NCBI RefSeq assembly: GCF_000019185.1
Contig: NC_010334.1
Location: 4,278,001-4,342,000, forward strand
Length of the DNA: 64,000 bases
Direction of reading: 5' to 3'
Origin: Shewanella halifaxensis HAW-EB4
GTDB taxonomy: Bacteria > Pseudomonadota > Gammaproteobacteria > Enterobacterales > Shewanellaceae
Position numbers and translations under genes: made by a program. The notes below the pieces were generated by a model. That model worked only from the letters and a program-made list of their open reading frames with translations, was not told the origin of the DNA and did not search any database. Positions within the stretch are counted from its first letter, which is position 1. Every line of letters begins with the position of its first letter. Below are positions 1 through 8,385 of this stretch, piece after piece.

Positions 1-1
1 C

Positions 2-640
2 GTTGCTCAAGCAGCGAAGCTGCTAACTAATCAGCAGAAATCCTTGCAAGGTATGTTAAGAGTCGCAGTGCCTGCAGCCCTAATTACCTCAAACATGTTT
101 ACTCTATTGCTAGAGAACTACCTAGAGCTGTTCCCTGATGTTTTATTAGAGGTGTTGCACTGTCAAGAGAGCATCGATCTCAAGCGAGACAATATCGATA
201 TTCAAATCTTACCCGACGGGGTAAAGGTGAAAAATGAGGACTATGTCCAGCAGGCGCTACTACGCTTTCCAAGCAGCTTAGTCGCATCAAACGCTTACTT
301 ACAAAGCCACGCGCCAATTAATGCCCTCAGTGATCTTTTTGCACACCCGTTAATGGTCAGTCGCTACAACCAAGCATCCCTCCCCGATGATCTTACCCTG
401 AGACTTTGCTCAGATGATCTGCGCTTGATCCAGCATATGGCAACTACAGGTAAAGGCATTGCATTACTACCGACCATTTTACTCAAAGACTCACTTAAGT
501 CCGGTGAGCTACTGCCGATTTTAACTCACGAGAAGCTGCCGGAGATCAAGCTCACCTTAATCTATCCATCTAGGCAATTTTTACCGGAAAAGACCCGTGC
601 CTTAATCAAACTGCTTAGAGATGCCTTTAAGTTAAATTAG
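2..640 (+). CDS. LysR-family regulator, C-terminal part (cut by window edge)
   Basis: The reading frame is open back to the first base, so the N-terminal helix-turn-helix lies outside the window. What remains is about 213 residues with the layout of a LysR effector-binding domain: a first strand LRVAVPAALI, a middle segment where the second lobe begins, and a late GKGIALLPTILL motif followed by LPILTH. Such regulators usually control a neighbouring or divergent gene after binding a small molecule. The target and ligand cannot be told from this fragment. An internal TTG at 44 is not a plausible start because the homologous domain begins before it. Confidence 0.8.
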   Translation, partial: VAQAAKLLTNQQKSLQGMLRVAVPAALITSNMFTLLLENYLELFPDVLLEVLHCQESIDLKRDNIDIQILPDGVKVKNEDYVQQALLRFPSSLVASNAYLQSHAPINALSDLFAHPLMVSRYNQASLPDDLTLRLCSDDLRLIQHMATTGKGIALLPTILLKDSLKSGELLPILTHEKLPEIKLTLIYPSRQFLPEKTRALIKLLRDAFKLN

Positions 641-739
641 AGGGGATAACTTAGCCAGAAGCAATGGCTTGTCTTTCAAGCTCGACAGCGATTGCTCTAC
701 CGACTCTAAATACTGATTGAACGCTAAGCATACCGCTTA

Positions 740-783
740 TAAAAATAAAAAAACCAGTAACGAATCGCTACTGGCTTTTATTA
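740..783. terminator. Bidirectional rho-independent terminator
   Basis: A 9-bp stem (arms 754-762 and 766-774, one G-U pair, loop AAT) separates the convergent LysR-type gene and TonB receptor gene. The minus-strand transcript has a long U-rich tail and the plus-strand transcript a shorter one, so it probably ends both units. Confidence 0.75.
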
Positions 784-830
784 ATATCAATGCTTTTTAC
801 AGCACGATATGACTGACTAATTATTTAATA

Positions 831-3665
831 TTAAAGCTTATAGTTTGCACCTAGGAAGAATGCACGACCCGTAGTGTCGTAATAACCTGCGCCATCGTAT
901 ACATATGGGTTACGTGGTGGCGCAAGATCAAATGCATTCAATACACCAAAGCGTAAAGTTAGATCATCATTAAAGGCATATGAACCCGTGAAGTCCCAAA
1001 TAGTACTCGATGGAATATCGTTATAGTTGTTATTCTCAGGCTTCCAGTCGTTACTCGCAACGGCTGAATGACGGTAGTTAGAGCGTGCTTCTAGACTTAG
1101 TGCATCATACTTCCAGCCTAAGCTAAACATCGCTTTCCAACGTGGGTCTGTGTATTCACCTACGTCAACCTGTAGGTCATCAGCAAAACCCGTCGGGTTC
1201 GTTTGCCACTGCTCTAGATAAGTTGCAATAACATGAACTTTAAAGTCACCAAAGCTATCAGTTGGAATGTCATATTGGCTTTCAATATCGACACCTTTAA
1301 CGTCAAACGACGCAGAGTTAACAGGGCTTTGAACGAAATCGACAATATCACCTGTCGCTGCATCACGGGTAAATCGACTGCAATATACGTTATCTAGTGA
1401 CTCAGAGTCGTAGCAATAACGAACTGCTGTACTGACATCGATGTATTCAATTGCATCAGAGATCTCAAATGCCCAGTAATCTACTGTGATAGAGAAACCG
1501 TCAAGATAATTAGGTGTATAAACCGCACCAATAGTGTAATCGTGTGACGTTTCAGCCTTTAGATCTGGGTTACCCGCATTGCTACCAGCATGATTACTCA
1601 AGTACCAAGAATCAGATGGGTTCCAGCCTTGAGGTAAACCAGCAGCCTGACAATTTGCCTTACGGTTATCATTTGGACCTAGCTCCACGTTGATCTTGTC
1701 ACAAACGTCGGTGAAACTTTCGAATGTTTGTCCTGCAGGGCTAAATAACTCTCCAATATTTGGCGCTCGAACAGACTTTGAACGTGTTGCACGAAGACGA
1801 AGATCTTCGATTGGAGCCCAGTTTAAACCCACTTTCCAAGCATCATCTTGACCCGCAGTGCTGTAATCCATCCAGCGATAAGCGAGATCAAGAGCTAAGT
1901 CATGTGCGAGGAACATATCTGATAGTAATGGAATATTAAATTCAGCTGCAAATTCAGTAACATCATACTCACCCTTCATTGGGTTAGCACTGTTACCAAA
2001 AATTGTACCGTCGATTAGTGCTTGATCTGGATTAGTTTCAGACTCTTCCTTACGGTAATCTGCACTGAATGCCGCACTGACGTAACCCGCTGGTAGGTCA
2101 AATAGCGCACCACTAACAATTAGACCGGCACTAGTCTGTGTCGTCTTAGCTGTCTGCCCAGCACTTGTGCCCACCCAGTCGATAGACTCTTGACTTGCTT
2201 GGTTTACACCAAGTAAGTTCATAGGTACACACCCTGCTGCACGAGCATCGACATCACGACAAACTATTTCACCATCAACTAAGATAGCATCTTTAGCTTG
2301 CTCATAACGCTCATCCCATATCTGACCTTTCCATAACGTGGTTTCCTTTAGCTGACCACGTTGAGCGTGAATAGAGTAATCCCAATCATCACTGATCACG
2401 CCTTCAAGGCCCACTAAGAAACGCATTGTTTCACGGTCTTGGTTATAAGTACGGTTACCAAACTCACCATCGATACGGTAGAGGTTGAAGTATTCCATAT
2501 CTGTATCAGCCATTAACTGCTTTGTTTCCTCAGGAAGAAAAGCATTATCAGCCATGACAGGATTCCATGTATGGAATACCGGCGTGCTTTCACCGTTAGA
2601 TGTATAATCAACATAGGTGATTTCAGTGAAGATCTTGTGCTCATCATTAATTTCATAGTCAGTATTTAGCGTAAATACCTTACGATCTAGCGGTGTACGA
2701 ATTAAACCGTAATCAACGGGATCATAACCTTCACAGCTTGGACCACAGTAGTTAGCATTGTTACCAGGACCAGGAATAAGTCCTTCACCGTAATCAAACT
2801 CTCTCATTGCACCATCTGGTCCAAAAGTATATTGGCCACCGTCACCAGCAAAGAAGGTACCCGCTTCATTGATCCATGATAGTGGCTTACGACCAATGTA
2901 CTCAATACGAGCTGGTGCACCTTCAGATGTATCAGGGTTATAAATACTGTTTACAGGATTATCTAAAAAGTCTCTGTCGGTTGGACGTAACTCTTTTTGC
3001 TCCGCATAAGTAAAGTTAAATACTGTCGACAGTTTATCGTCTAAGAAGTTACCACCCGCAGTTAACGAGAACTGTCCCTCTTCACCGCCACTTTGTTCTG
3101 GTTGTATATAAGAGACATCAAGCTCAACACCTTGAACATCGGTTCGAGTGATAATGTTAATTACACCAGCAATCGCATCGGAGCCATATACAGCAGATGC
3201 ACCACCAGTGATTACTTCAATGCGAGAAACCATCGCTGTAGGAATAGTGTTCAGATCGACTGCCGAGCTACCATTAGAGCCCGCAACAAAACGACGGCCA
3301 TTGACCAAGACTAGCGTACGGTCGCTACCTAGGCCACGTAGGTCTGTTTGGTTTAGACCGTTAGCAAAAATAGTGTTGTTAGACGTCTCTGGAGAGATAC
3401 CAACGGTAGATGATGGAAGTTTATTCAAGATATCAGCAACGTTAGTGATACCCATATCCATCATATCTGCACCAGTAATGACGGTTATAGGAGTTGGAGA
3501 TAGCTCACCAATTCGCTTAATTTTCGAGCCTGTCACCTCGATTCTTTCAATGCTATCGCCTTCTTGCTCTTCAGCATAGGCCCCAGCACTTGTCATTAAC
3601 GCTGCGCTTGTCGTTGCTAGTAATGCAACTTTTACAGCTTTAGATAAACTGCTTATTGACGTCAT
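831..3665 (-). CDS. TonB-dependent outer-membrane receptor
   Basis: A 944-residue receptor for energy-dependent uptake across the outer membrane. After a signal peptide (cleavage near AYA-EE) comes a TonB-box-like segment (RIEVTGSKIKR). The plug domain follows, with DLRGLGSDRTLVLVNGRR and the GASAVYGSDAIAGVINI signature. A long beta-barrel then runs to the end (last residues ANYKL). ATG at 3665 is chosen because AAGGGA lies 8 bases upstream; a TTG 42 bases earlier has no ribosome site. Several extracellular-loop cysteine pairs are visible. The substrate is unknown: no Fur-like site was seen upstream, and Shewanella has many such receptors for peptides, carbohydrates or iron complexes. Transcribed alone, with terminators nearby. 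Confidence 0.93.
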   Translation of the reverse strand: MTSISSLSKAVKVALLATTSAALMTSAGAYAEEQEGDSIERIEVTGSKIKRIGELSPTPITVITGADMMDMGITNVADILNKLPSSTVGISPETSNNTIFANGLNQTDLRGLGSDRTLVLVNGRRFVAGSNGSSAVDLNTIPTAMVSRIEVITGGASAVYGSDAIAGVINIITRTDVQGVELDVSYIQPEQSGGEEGQFSLTAGGNFLDDKLSTVFNFTYAEQKELRPTDRDFLDNPVNSIYNPDTSEGAPARIEYIGRKPLSWINEAGTFFAGDGGQYTFGPDGAMREFDYGEGLIPGPGNNANYCGPSCEGYDPVDYGLIRTPLDRKVFTLNTDYEINDEHKIFTEITYVDYTSNGESTPVFHTWNPVMADNAFLPEETKQLMADTDMEYFNLYRIDGEFGNRTYNQDRETMRFLVGLEGVISDDWDYSIHAQRGQLKETTLWKGQIWDERYEQAKDAILVDGEIVCRDVDARAAGCVPMNLLGVNQASQESIDWVGTSAGQTAKTTQTSAGLIVSGALFDLPAGYVSAAFSADYRKEESETNPDQALIDGTIFGNSANPMKGEYDVTEFAAEFNIPLLSDMFLAHDLALDLAYRWMDYSTAGQDDAWKVGLNWAPIEDLRLRATRSKSVRAPNIGELFSPAGQTFESFTDVCDKINVELGPNDNRKANCQAAGLPQGWNPSDSWYLSNHAGSNAGNPDLKAETSHDYTIGAVYTPNYLDGFSITVDYWAFEISDAIEYIDVSTAVRYCYDSESLDNVYCSRFTRDAATGDIVDFVQSPVNSASFDVKGVDIESQYDIPTDSFGDFKVHVIATYLEQWQTNPTGFADDLQVDVGEYTDPRWKAMFSLGWKYDALSLEARSNYRHSAVASNDWKPENNNYNDIPSSTIWDFTGSYAFNDDLTLRFGVLNAFDLAPPRNPYVYDGAGYYDTTGRAFFLGANYKL

Positions 3666-3949
3666 ATTCAACATTCCCTTTGTTAATTGCGTACTCAATT
3701 CATTCAAATTTGTTGAGTTTTCTAATTTTTAAACTAAGGTTGCTACCCCTAGATAAGCAATAAATTTACAGGTTTGTTTCCATGAGTCAACATTTTGTCG
3801 CATTTTTGTTACCAATCGCTGCGCAAAGTTAAATTTACTAACATATGTACAAGTTAAAAGACTGACTAGTTAAGTATTTCATCATTTATCCTTACGATTC
3901 CTGAATTGCTTACTCTGTACCTAGAAAAGTGACAGACTCTATACAGAGG

Positions 3950-3988
3950 CAAAATAAAAAAGGGGCTGCACATAATGTGCAACCCCTT
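3950..3988 (-). terminator. Rho-independent terminator of the nhaC-like gene
   Basis: A 13-bp stem (3960-3972 with 3976-3988, one G-U pair) and a 3-base loop. On the minus strand it runs into a U-rich tract, 55 bases past the antiporter stop codon. Confidence 0.85.
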
Positions 3989-4042
3989 CAGATGACAGGC
4001 GCTTTATAAGCGATTACGTCTGTGACTATTTAAGCTAACAAC

Positions 4043-5425
4043 TTACGCCAGCCACAAAAAGCCGATAAAGGTCATACCCGCAGCAATCAACGCATAAGGC
4101 AGCTGAGTGACGGCATGGCTGACTAAGTTACAGCCAGAGCCTTGTGCTGCTAGCACTGTGGAGTCGGAGTAGAAACACGCCTGACTACCAAAAGATGATG
4201 CCGATAACAATGCACCAATCACCAGTGGAATATTGGCATCGACCGCTTGCGCCAGTGGCATCACAATTGGAATCGATACCGCAAAAATCCCCCAGCTTGA
4301 GCCTGTTGCAAACGCCAAGATAGACATACTTAAAAACACCACAGCAGGCAGCAATTGCGGCGTCATAAACGGACTGAGGCTGTCGATAACATACTGTGGC
4401 AGCATTAATTTATCGCACACATCTTTAAAGATGAATGCCGCGATAACCGTACCAATGGCTGGTAGCATGCTCTTAAAGCCATCGATCATCTGCTCCATCA
4501 TCTCTGACAATGGCATCAGCTTCTGCAGCCCGTAATACGGCAATGTCACCGCAAGAGTTGCAATCAAGCCTTTAAGTACATCGATATCGAAATAGACGGT
4601 AAAACCCACCAATAATATTATTGGCACGAAGAAATTATGCAGTTTTCCACCATCATCGGCTTGCTTAAATTCATCTTCAATGGCTTTTAGTGCATATTCA
4701 TCAGAGGTTTGCACTTCATCTAAGTCCATCTGCTTAATCGCTGGTTCACCTTGAGCTGCGGCTATTTGCGCTTTCTTCATCGGACCAAAAGCCGGCACGA
4801 TACCTAAGATCACTAGCAATACCATAGCCACGGCTAACCACGCGTAAAGCATGTAAGGGATCGCCTGCATATAAACGGCTATTCCTTGACCCTCGCCTGC
4901 GATGCCGTTATCAACTAACAAACCACCAAAAAATACCGCCCAAGTCGAAAGAGGCACTAACACACATATGGGCGCGGCCGTGGAGTCCACCACATAAGCT
5001 AGCATCTCACGAGATACCTTAAATTTATCTGTGACGCGCTTCATGGTGGAGCCGACCGTCAAGGCATTTAGGTAGTCATCGATAAAAATAACAACGCCTA
5101 GAATAAAGGTCATAAACAGCGATGATTTTTGCCCGTTAGCAAACTTCAATGCTAGACGACCAAACGCCATTGAACCACCAGTGCGAACCAGCAGAGCAAT
5201 CAAGGCACCGAAGCCACCACAAACTAAAATTAACCAACCGATAGTTTCGTCGGCCATCACGGACAAAGAGGTATCTGCAAAATTAGTCAATATATTAGCG
5301 GGCTCATACATGGCCAGACCGACTAATGCACCGATAATCAAAGAGAGGATTGGGCGGCGTAGCACAATGGCTAACACCAATACCACCACAGGTGGGATAA
5401 GACTTAAGGCTGTCGGCTCAGACAT
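4043..5425 (-). CDS. NhaC-family Na+/H+ antiporter or related transporter
   Basis: A 460-residue integral membrane protein with about 11 hydrophobic segments. Typical NhaC-superfamily motifs are present: a conserved FIDDYLNALTVGSTMK stretch (about residues 114-130), DSTAAPICVLVPLSTW (about 147-162), and a late TGSSWG and GSQACFYSDSTVLAAQG region. Family members exchange Na+ for H+, and some relatives move amino acids such as lysine, tyrosine or malate, so the substrate is not settled. A hydrophilic loop of about 60 residues sits near the middle. The gene stands alone and has a roughly 200-base structured leader; a terminator follows. Confidence 0.85.
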   Translation of the reverse strand: MSEPTALSLIPPVVVLVLAIVLRRPILSLIIGALVGLAMYEPANILTNFADTSLSVMADETIGWLILVCGGFGALIALLVRTGGSMAFGRLALKFANGQKSSLFMTFILGVVIFIDDYLNALTVGSTMKRVTDKFKVSREMLAYVVDSTAAPICVLVPLSTWAVFFGGLLVDNGIAGEGQGIAVYMQAIPYMLYAWLAVAMVLLVILGIVPAFGPMKKAQIAAAQGEPAIKQMDLDEVQTSDEYALKAIEDEFKQADDGGKLHNFFVPIILLVGFTVYFDIDVLKGLIATLAVTLPYYGLQKLMPLSEMMEQMIDGFKSMLPAIGTVIAAFIFKDVCDKLMLPQYVIDSLSPFMTPQLLPAVVFLSMSILAFATGSSWGIFAVSIPIVMPLAQAVDANIPLVIGALLSASSFGSQACFYSDSTVLAAQGSGCNLVSHAVTQLPYALIAAGMTFIGFLWLA

Positions 5426-5792
5426 GCGCTAAGGTCCTTATAATAAAGTGCCAAAATGGCAATTAATCACCAAACTCAGGCAACTATTTGCCGAGTCTAA
5501 TTGCTGCTTTACCTTTGAGGGACCTGCCGATACCCTTAATTTTACGGGCAATTTTTGGGGCCCTAGTAAAAACATCGCGCAGAAAATAATCCCCATTTGC
5601 CTCTGAGTCAATAATAAATATCCTATTTTACTGAATTTTTATAACGCTCATGGAAGAAGTTGGTTTGAGCAGCGGCATCAGAGTGGTTAAATACAATGAA
5701 ATCAAATAACAAACCAGCCTAAACTTCGACAATAAAAACTACAGCTTCGCAGCCGATTCAGGCAAAGACAGATACACTTTAGGTCAATTATG
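5426..5792 (-). promoter_or_regulatory. Leader/promoter region of the nhaC-like gene with small hairpins
   Basis: This gap carries the promoter of the antiporter gene on the minus strand. Two stem-loops lie close to the start codon: 5474-5496 (9-10 bp with one bulge, loop CTAT) and 5449-5461 (5 bp, loop AAA). Further upstream are short G/C-rich complementary stretches. It does not match a lysine, glycine or TPP riboswitch that I can recognise. Nothing else is seen up to the neighbouring gene. Confidence 0.35.
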
Positions 5793-6686
5793 TTACCCCT
5801 CCTCTTCAGGCTTAGAAATAAAGATCCGATTGATATCATTACCCCATAACTGAATAATCTTGCGGTTTTTCGCTTTATTCCAAAAACACTTACCAAATAA
5901 GATCATCGTCGCGCCCTCAAAATCTCGGCGCTCGTCCAAACCAAATCTTAGCTTTAATGGCTCAACTATTTTATCGATAGGTATACCAACCTCTTTGCTA
6001 TCGGCAGGGTTTAACCAAAACAACTCTTTATCGACATGAGAAATCGTCCCCCAATACATGCGTGGGGCCCCCGTTTCGGTCGGCTCTGCATCGGCAAAGT
6101 TAACGAACAAGTTCTTGGCTCGCCAACGGTACTTCTCATCGGTATAGACCCAGAGTTCTGACTCTGCAAGCTCACTACCACGCATTAAACTATGCAATAT
6201 TTTCTCTAGGCCTTCACTGGCGATCCGCTTTTCAACATTTGAGGAATGAGCCGCAACTCGGTCGGATGATGAGCTAACCGACAGCAGCTCTGGACTTGTT
6301 TGTGCCTGTTTTTGTATTGGAGCCTGTTTTTGTGTCTGTGTCTCGCGCTCAGCTCTGGACTTTAATGATCGCGGCTGACGACTAAAGTCAATCATCATCG
6401 CATCGCTATCAACCAATAATTGATTCACTTCAATAGCATGCTGCTCTTCACGCTCTTTAGCTGCCGAAGGTTTGAACTCACGACAATCAGCTTGGTGATA
6501 GCGTGAACCAAAACAGGCCGCCTTGCCATCTTTAGAGGCTTTTCGATAATAAGCTTTACCAGCGCAGGCGGGACACATCAATGCTTGCCGATATTTCTCT
6601 ATGTCGGCATCGCTGAGCTTTTGAAACTTAAATATAGAGTAAGTAATAGGATTCGACTCATCGAATAAACATATCGCATCCAGCAT
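5793..6686 (-). CDS. Unknown protein with N-terminal zinc-ribbon-like cysteines
   Basis: A 297-residue protein I do not recognise. Residues 38-72 hold a CPAC pair, then a CFGSRYH and an ADC, a spacing that suggests a small zinc-binding knuckle. A low-complexity hydrophilic linker rich in Q, S and R follows (about 100-150). The C-terminal half (about 155-290) looks like a folded domain with many aromatic and acidic residues. There is no signal peptide or membrane segment, so it is probably cytoplasmic and may bind nucleic acid; that is inference only. It is transcribed alone and ends before the nhaC leader. Confidence 0.6.
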   Translation of the reverse strand: MLDAICLFDESNPITYSIFKFQKLSDADIEKYRQALMCPACAGKAYYRKASKDGKAACFGSRYHQADCREFKPSAAKEREEQHAIEVNQLLVDSDAMMIDFSRQPRSLKSRAERETQTQKQAPIQKQAQTSPELLSVSSSSDRVAAHSSNVEKRIASEGLEKILHSLMRGSELAESELWVYTDEKYRWRAKNLFVNFADAEPTETGAPRMYWGTISHVDKELFWLNPADSKEVGIPIDKIVEPLKLRFGLDERRDFEGATMILFGKCFWNKAKNRKIIQLWGNDINRIFISKPEEEG

Positions 6687-6802
6687 GCTAACGTCCTAAA
6701 TTGCATTATTTTTTAATCATAGAGAATATCCACAACGGCGACAAGCATCCACTTAGCACTGTGGCGTCACCGCTGTCATTTCCACATTTACCGAAATAAT
6801 GA

Positions 6803-6833
6803 TTGACACCTTTTCAAATAAGACTATTATTTG
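6803..6833 (+). promoter_or_regulatory. Promoter with overlapping operator-like palindrome
   Basis: TTGACA at 6803-6808 and TATTAT at 6825-6830 are 16 bases apart and form a good sigma-70 promoter for the exporter gene at 6895. A perfect inverted repeat, CAAATAA-gacta-TTATTTG (6815-6833), covers the end of the spacer and the -10 element. A metal-sensing repressor or MerR-type activator would be expected to bind there. No regulator gene is adjacent. Confidence 0.6.
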
Positions 6834-6894
6834 CCCAACCCGGTTATTTCGACTATTCCAGAAATAACAAACAAAAGACACGAAGGTAAATATA

Positions 6895-7959
6895 ATGAGT
6901 CCTGAGATCATTACAATGGCAAAAGAGTCTGCCGGAATGTTTCTATTCCTTGCAGCAGAGTTAACCCTATTATTCATCGCAATTAGTTATATCGTGGGGT
7001 TACTGCAGGAATATATTCCTCCAGAAAAGATCCAATCTATTTTGAGCTCGAAGAAAGGTAAAGGCTACATTATTGCCGCCTTACTTGGCTCTATTACGCC
7101 ATTTTGCTCATGCTCAACTATCCCTTTCTTAAAGGGTTTATTAAGAGCAAAAGCAGGCTTTGGTCCTATGATGGTGTTTCTGTTCTCAAGCCCACTGCTA
7201 AACCCGATTATCATCGGTCTGTTTATTGTGACTTTTGGCTTTAAAGTGGCGCTGTTTTATTTCGTCGTTGCCATGAGTGTGTCGGTAATAGCGGGTTACA
7301 CTCTTGAGAAGCTAGGGTTTGAGCGCTACGTTAAGCCTGAGGCTTATGAAGCGGCTAGCGCATCTAGCAGCTGTTGTGCAAAGCCTAAAAATGAAGTTAA
7401 GCCTGTAGCTACCACAAGTTGCTGTTCAACACCTGCACCAGCTGTTGCAGCAACCACAAGTTGCTGCTCTGTTCCTGCTGCGGTAAGTTCATGTGGGGAA
7501 TCAACAGCAACGGCTTCAACTTGTGGTTCTAGCGCTACGGTAAAACAAGACAATCGCTGGATGCGCGTATGGCGTTCAACTTGGAAAGACTTTAAGCAAG
7601 TGCTGCCTTATTTGATGCTGGGTATTTTCGTGGGCTCGCTGATCTATGGATTTATCCCTACTGAACTAATCGCAAAATATGCAGGCGAAGGCACTTGGTA
7701 TGCGATTCCCATCGCTGCAGTGATTGGTATTCCGCTGTACATTCGTGCAGAAGCGGTTATCCCGTTAAGCTCAGCGTTAGTCGCAAAAGGAATGGCGCTC
7801 GGTTCGGTAATGGCACTGATTATTGGTAGCGCGGGGGCAAGTTTAACCGAGGTGATTCTGCTTAAGTCTATCTTTAAGAATCAGATGATTGCCGCATTCT
7901 TAGCCGTGATTTTAGGTATGGCGATTAGTGCTGGTTACCTGTACACACTAATATTTTAA
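6895..7959 (+). CDS. SO_0444-type Cu/Zn efflux permease
   Basis: A 354-residue membrane permease of the UPF0718/ArsP-like superfamily, in the group named after Shewanella SO_0444, which exports copper and zinc. Hydrophobic segments occupy about residues 12-38, 58-78, 95-140 and 240-354. The conserved ITPFCSCSTIPF motif (about 67-78) is present. Between the two membrane halves is a cytoplasmic loop with six CC or SC clusters (SSCCAK, TSCCST, TSCCSV, SSCGES, STCGSS), a likely metal-collecting region. It is transcribed from its own promoter with an operator-like palindrome, and a strong terminator hairpin follows at 8065-8116. It is not an arsenite pump of the ArsB type. Confidence 0.88.
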   Translation: MSPEIITMAKESAGMFLFLAAELTLLFIAISYIVGLLQEYIPPEKIQSILSSKKGKGYIIAALLGSITPFCSCSTIPFLKGLLRAKAGFGPMMVFLFSSPLLNPIIIGLFIVTFGFKVALFYFVVAMSVSVIAGYTLEKLGFERYVKPEAYEAASASSSCCAKPKNEVKPVATTSCCSTPAPAVAATTSCCSVPAAVSSCGESTATASTCGSSATVKQDNRWMRVWRSTWKDFKQVLPYLMLGIFVGSLIYGFIPTELIAKYAGEGTWYAIPIAAVIGIPLYIRAEAVIPLSSALVAKGMALGSVMALIIGSAGASLTEVILLKSIFKNQMIAAFLAVILGMAISAGYLYTLIF

Positions 7960-8056
7960 TGTTTATTGCTTAATGTCCAATAGCTCATTGTCCGCAGAGC
8001 GAGCTTTTGCGTTCAAAAAACAAACAATAAAAACTGGTCGTCAGTAAAAAATGACG

Positions 8057-8062
8057 TATAAT
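8057..8062 (+). promoter_or_regulatory. -10 element of the arfA promoter
   Basis: TATAAT in the context TGACGTATAATCG, with only a weak -35 upstream. Transcription would begin near 8069, inside the first arm of the terminator hairpin at 8065-8111, so transcripts of arfA itself would lack most of that arm. Confidence 0.5.
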
Positions 8063-8064
8063 CG

Positions 8065-8116
8065 CACCGCAATGACAAATTTAGCAATTACTTAACTTTG
8101 TCTGTGCGGTGTTTTT
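8065..8116 (+). terminator. Terminator of the exporter gene, overlapping the arfA promoter
   Basis: A two-part stem (8065-8071 with 8105-8111; 8074-8079 with 8097-8102) is separated by a 2x2 internal loop, with a 17-base loop and five T residues. It should stop read-through from the exporter gene before arfA. Confidence 0.65.
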
Positions 8117-8142
8117 ATTAGTTCAGCCCATTGGAGAATATG

Positions 8143-8358
8143 ATGGCAAAACATCACCAGCAAACGCATATCGAACACGAAAGTGGCCGCGGCGTAATAA
8201 AAGATAACGCCTTAAAGGCAATCGTTACCAGCTCGCTATTTAGAACGCGTACTGAAAAACCAAAGAAAGGTAAAGGGTCTTACAACCGCAAACAACAGAA
8301 GGGGCAAAAGCTGAAGGGCTTTGCCCCTTTTGACTATCTGGCATTCGCGATACATTAA
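8143..8358 (+). CDS. arfA: Alternative ribosome-rescue factor A
   Basis: A 71-residue ArfA homologue, which rescues ribosomes stalled on stop-less mRNAs by recruiting release factor 2 and serves as backup to tmRNA. The family core GVIKDNALKAI (residues 17-27), SLFRTRTEKPKKGKGSY (31-47) and the basic tail are plain. ATG 8143 has GGAG 6 bases upstream; an ATG 3 bases earlier or TTG 8131 is less well spaced. As in Escherichia coli, a terminator-like hairpin lies inside the reading frame (8299-8331, codons 53-63). Most transcripts should therefore end without a stop codon, and the active product would be the truncated N-terminal part made when tmRNA is limiting. Residues after about 54 are poorly conserved. 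Confidence 0.9.
   Translation: MAKHHQQTHIEHESGRGVIKDNALKAIVTSSLFRTRTEKPKKGKGSYNRKQQKGQKLKGFAPFDYLAFAIH
8299..8331 (+). terminator. Intragenic terminator hairpin within arfA
   Basis: Arms 8299-8311 and 8318-8329 pair over 12 bp with one bulged A, loop TGAAGG, followed by T residues to 8331. It lies wholly inside the arfA frame and should generate nonstop arfA mRNA, by termination or by RNase III cleavage as known for E. coli arfA. Confidence 0.8.
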
Positions 8359-8385
8359 CTACAAGAGTCACTGTTTCGCATAAAG

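Noticed and set aside
44..640. Complete small protein starting at TTG 44
   Set aside because: The frame is open to the window edge and the sequence is the C-terminal domain of a LysR regulator.
3093..3579. Two rightward frames inside the TonB receptor gene
   Set aside because: They are antisense to a well-supported receptor and show no protein features of their own.
5426..5640. Lysine, glycine or TPP riboswitch before the nhaC-like gene
   Set aside because: Hairpins are present but none of the conserved core sequences could be matched in order on the minus strand.
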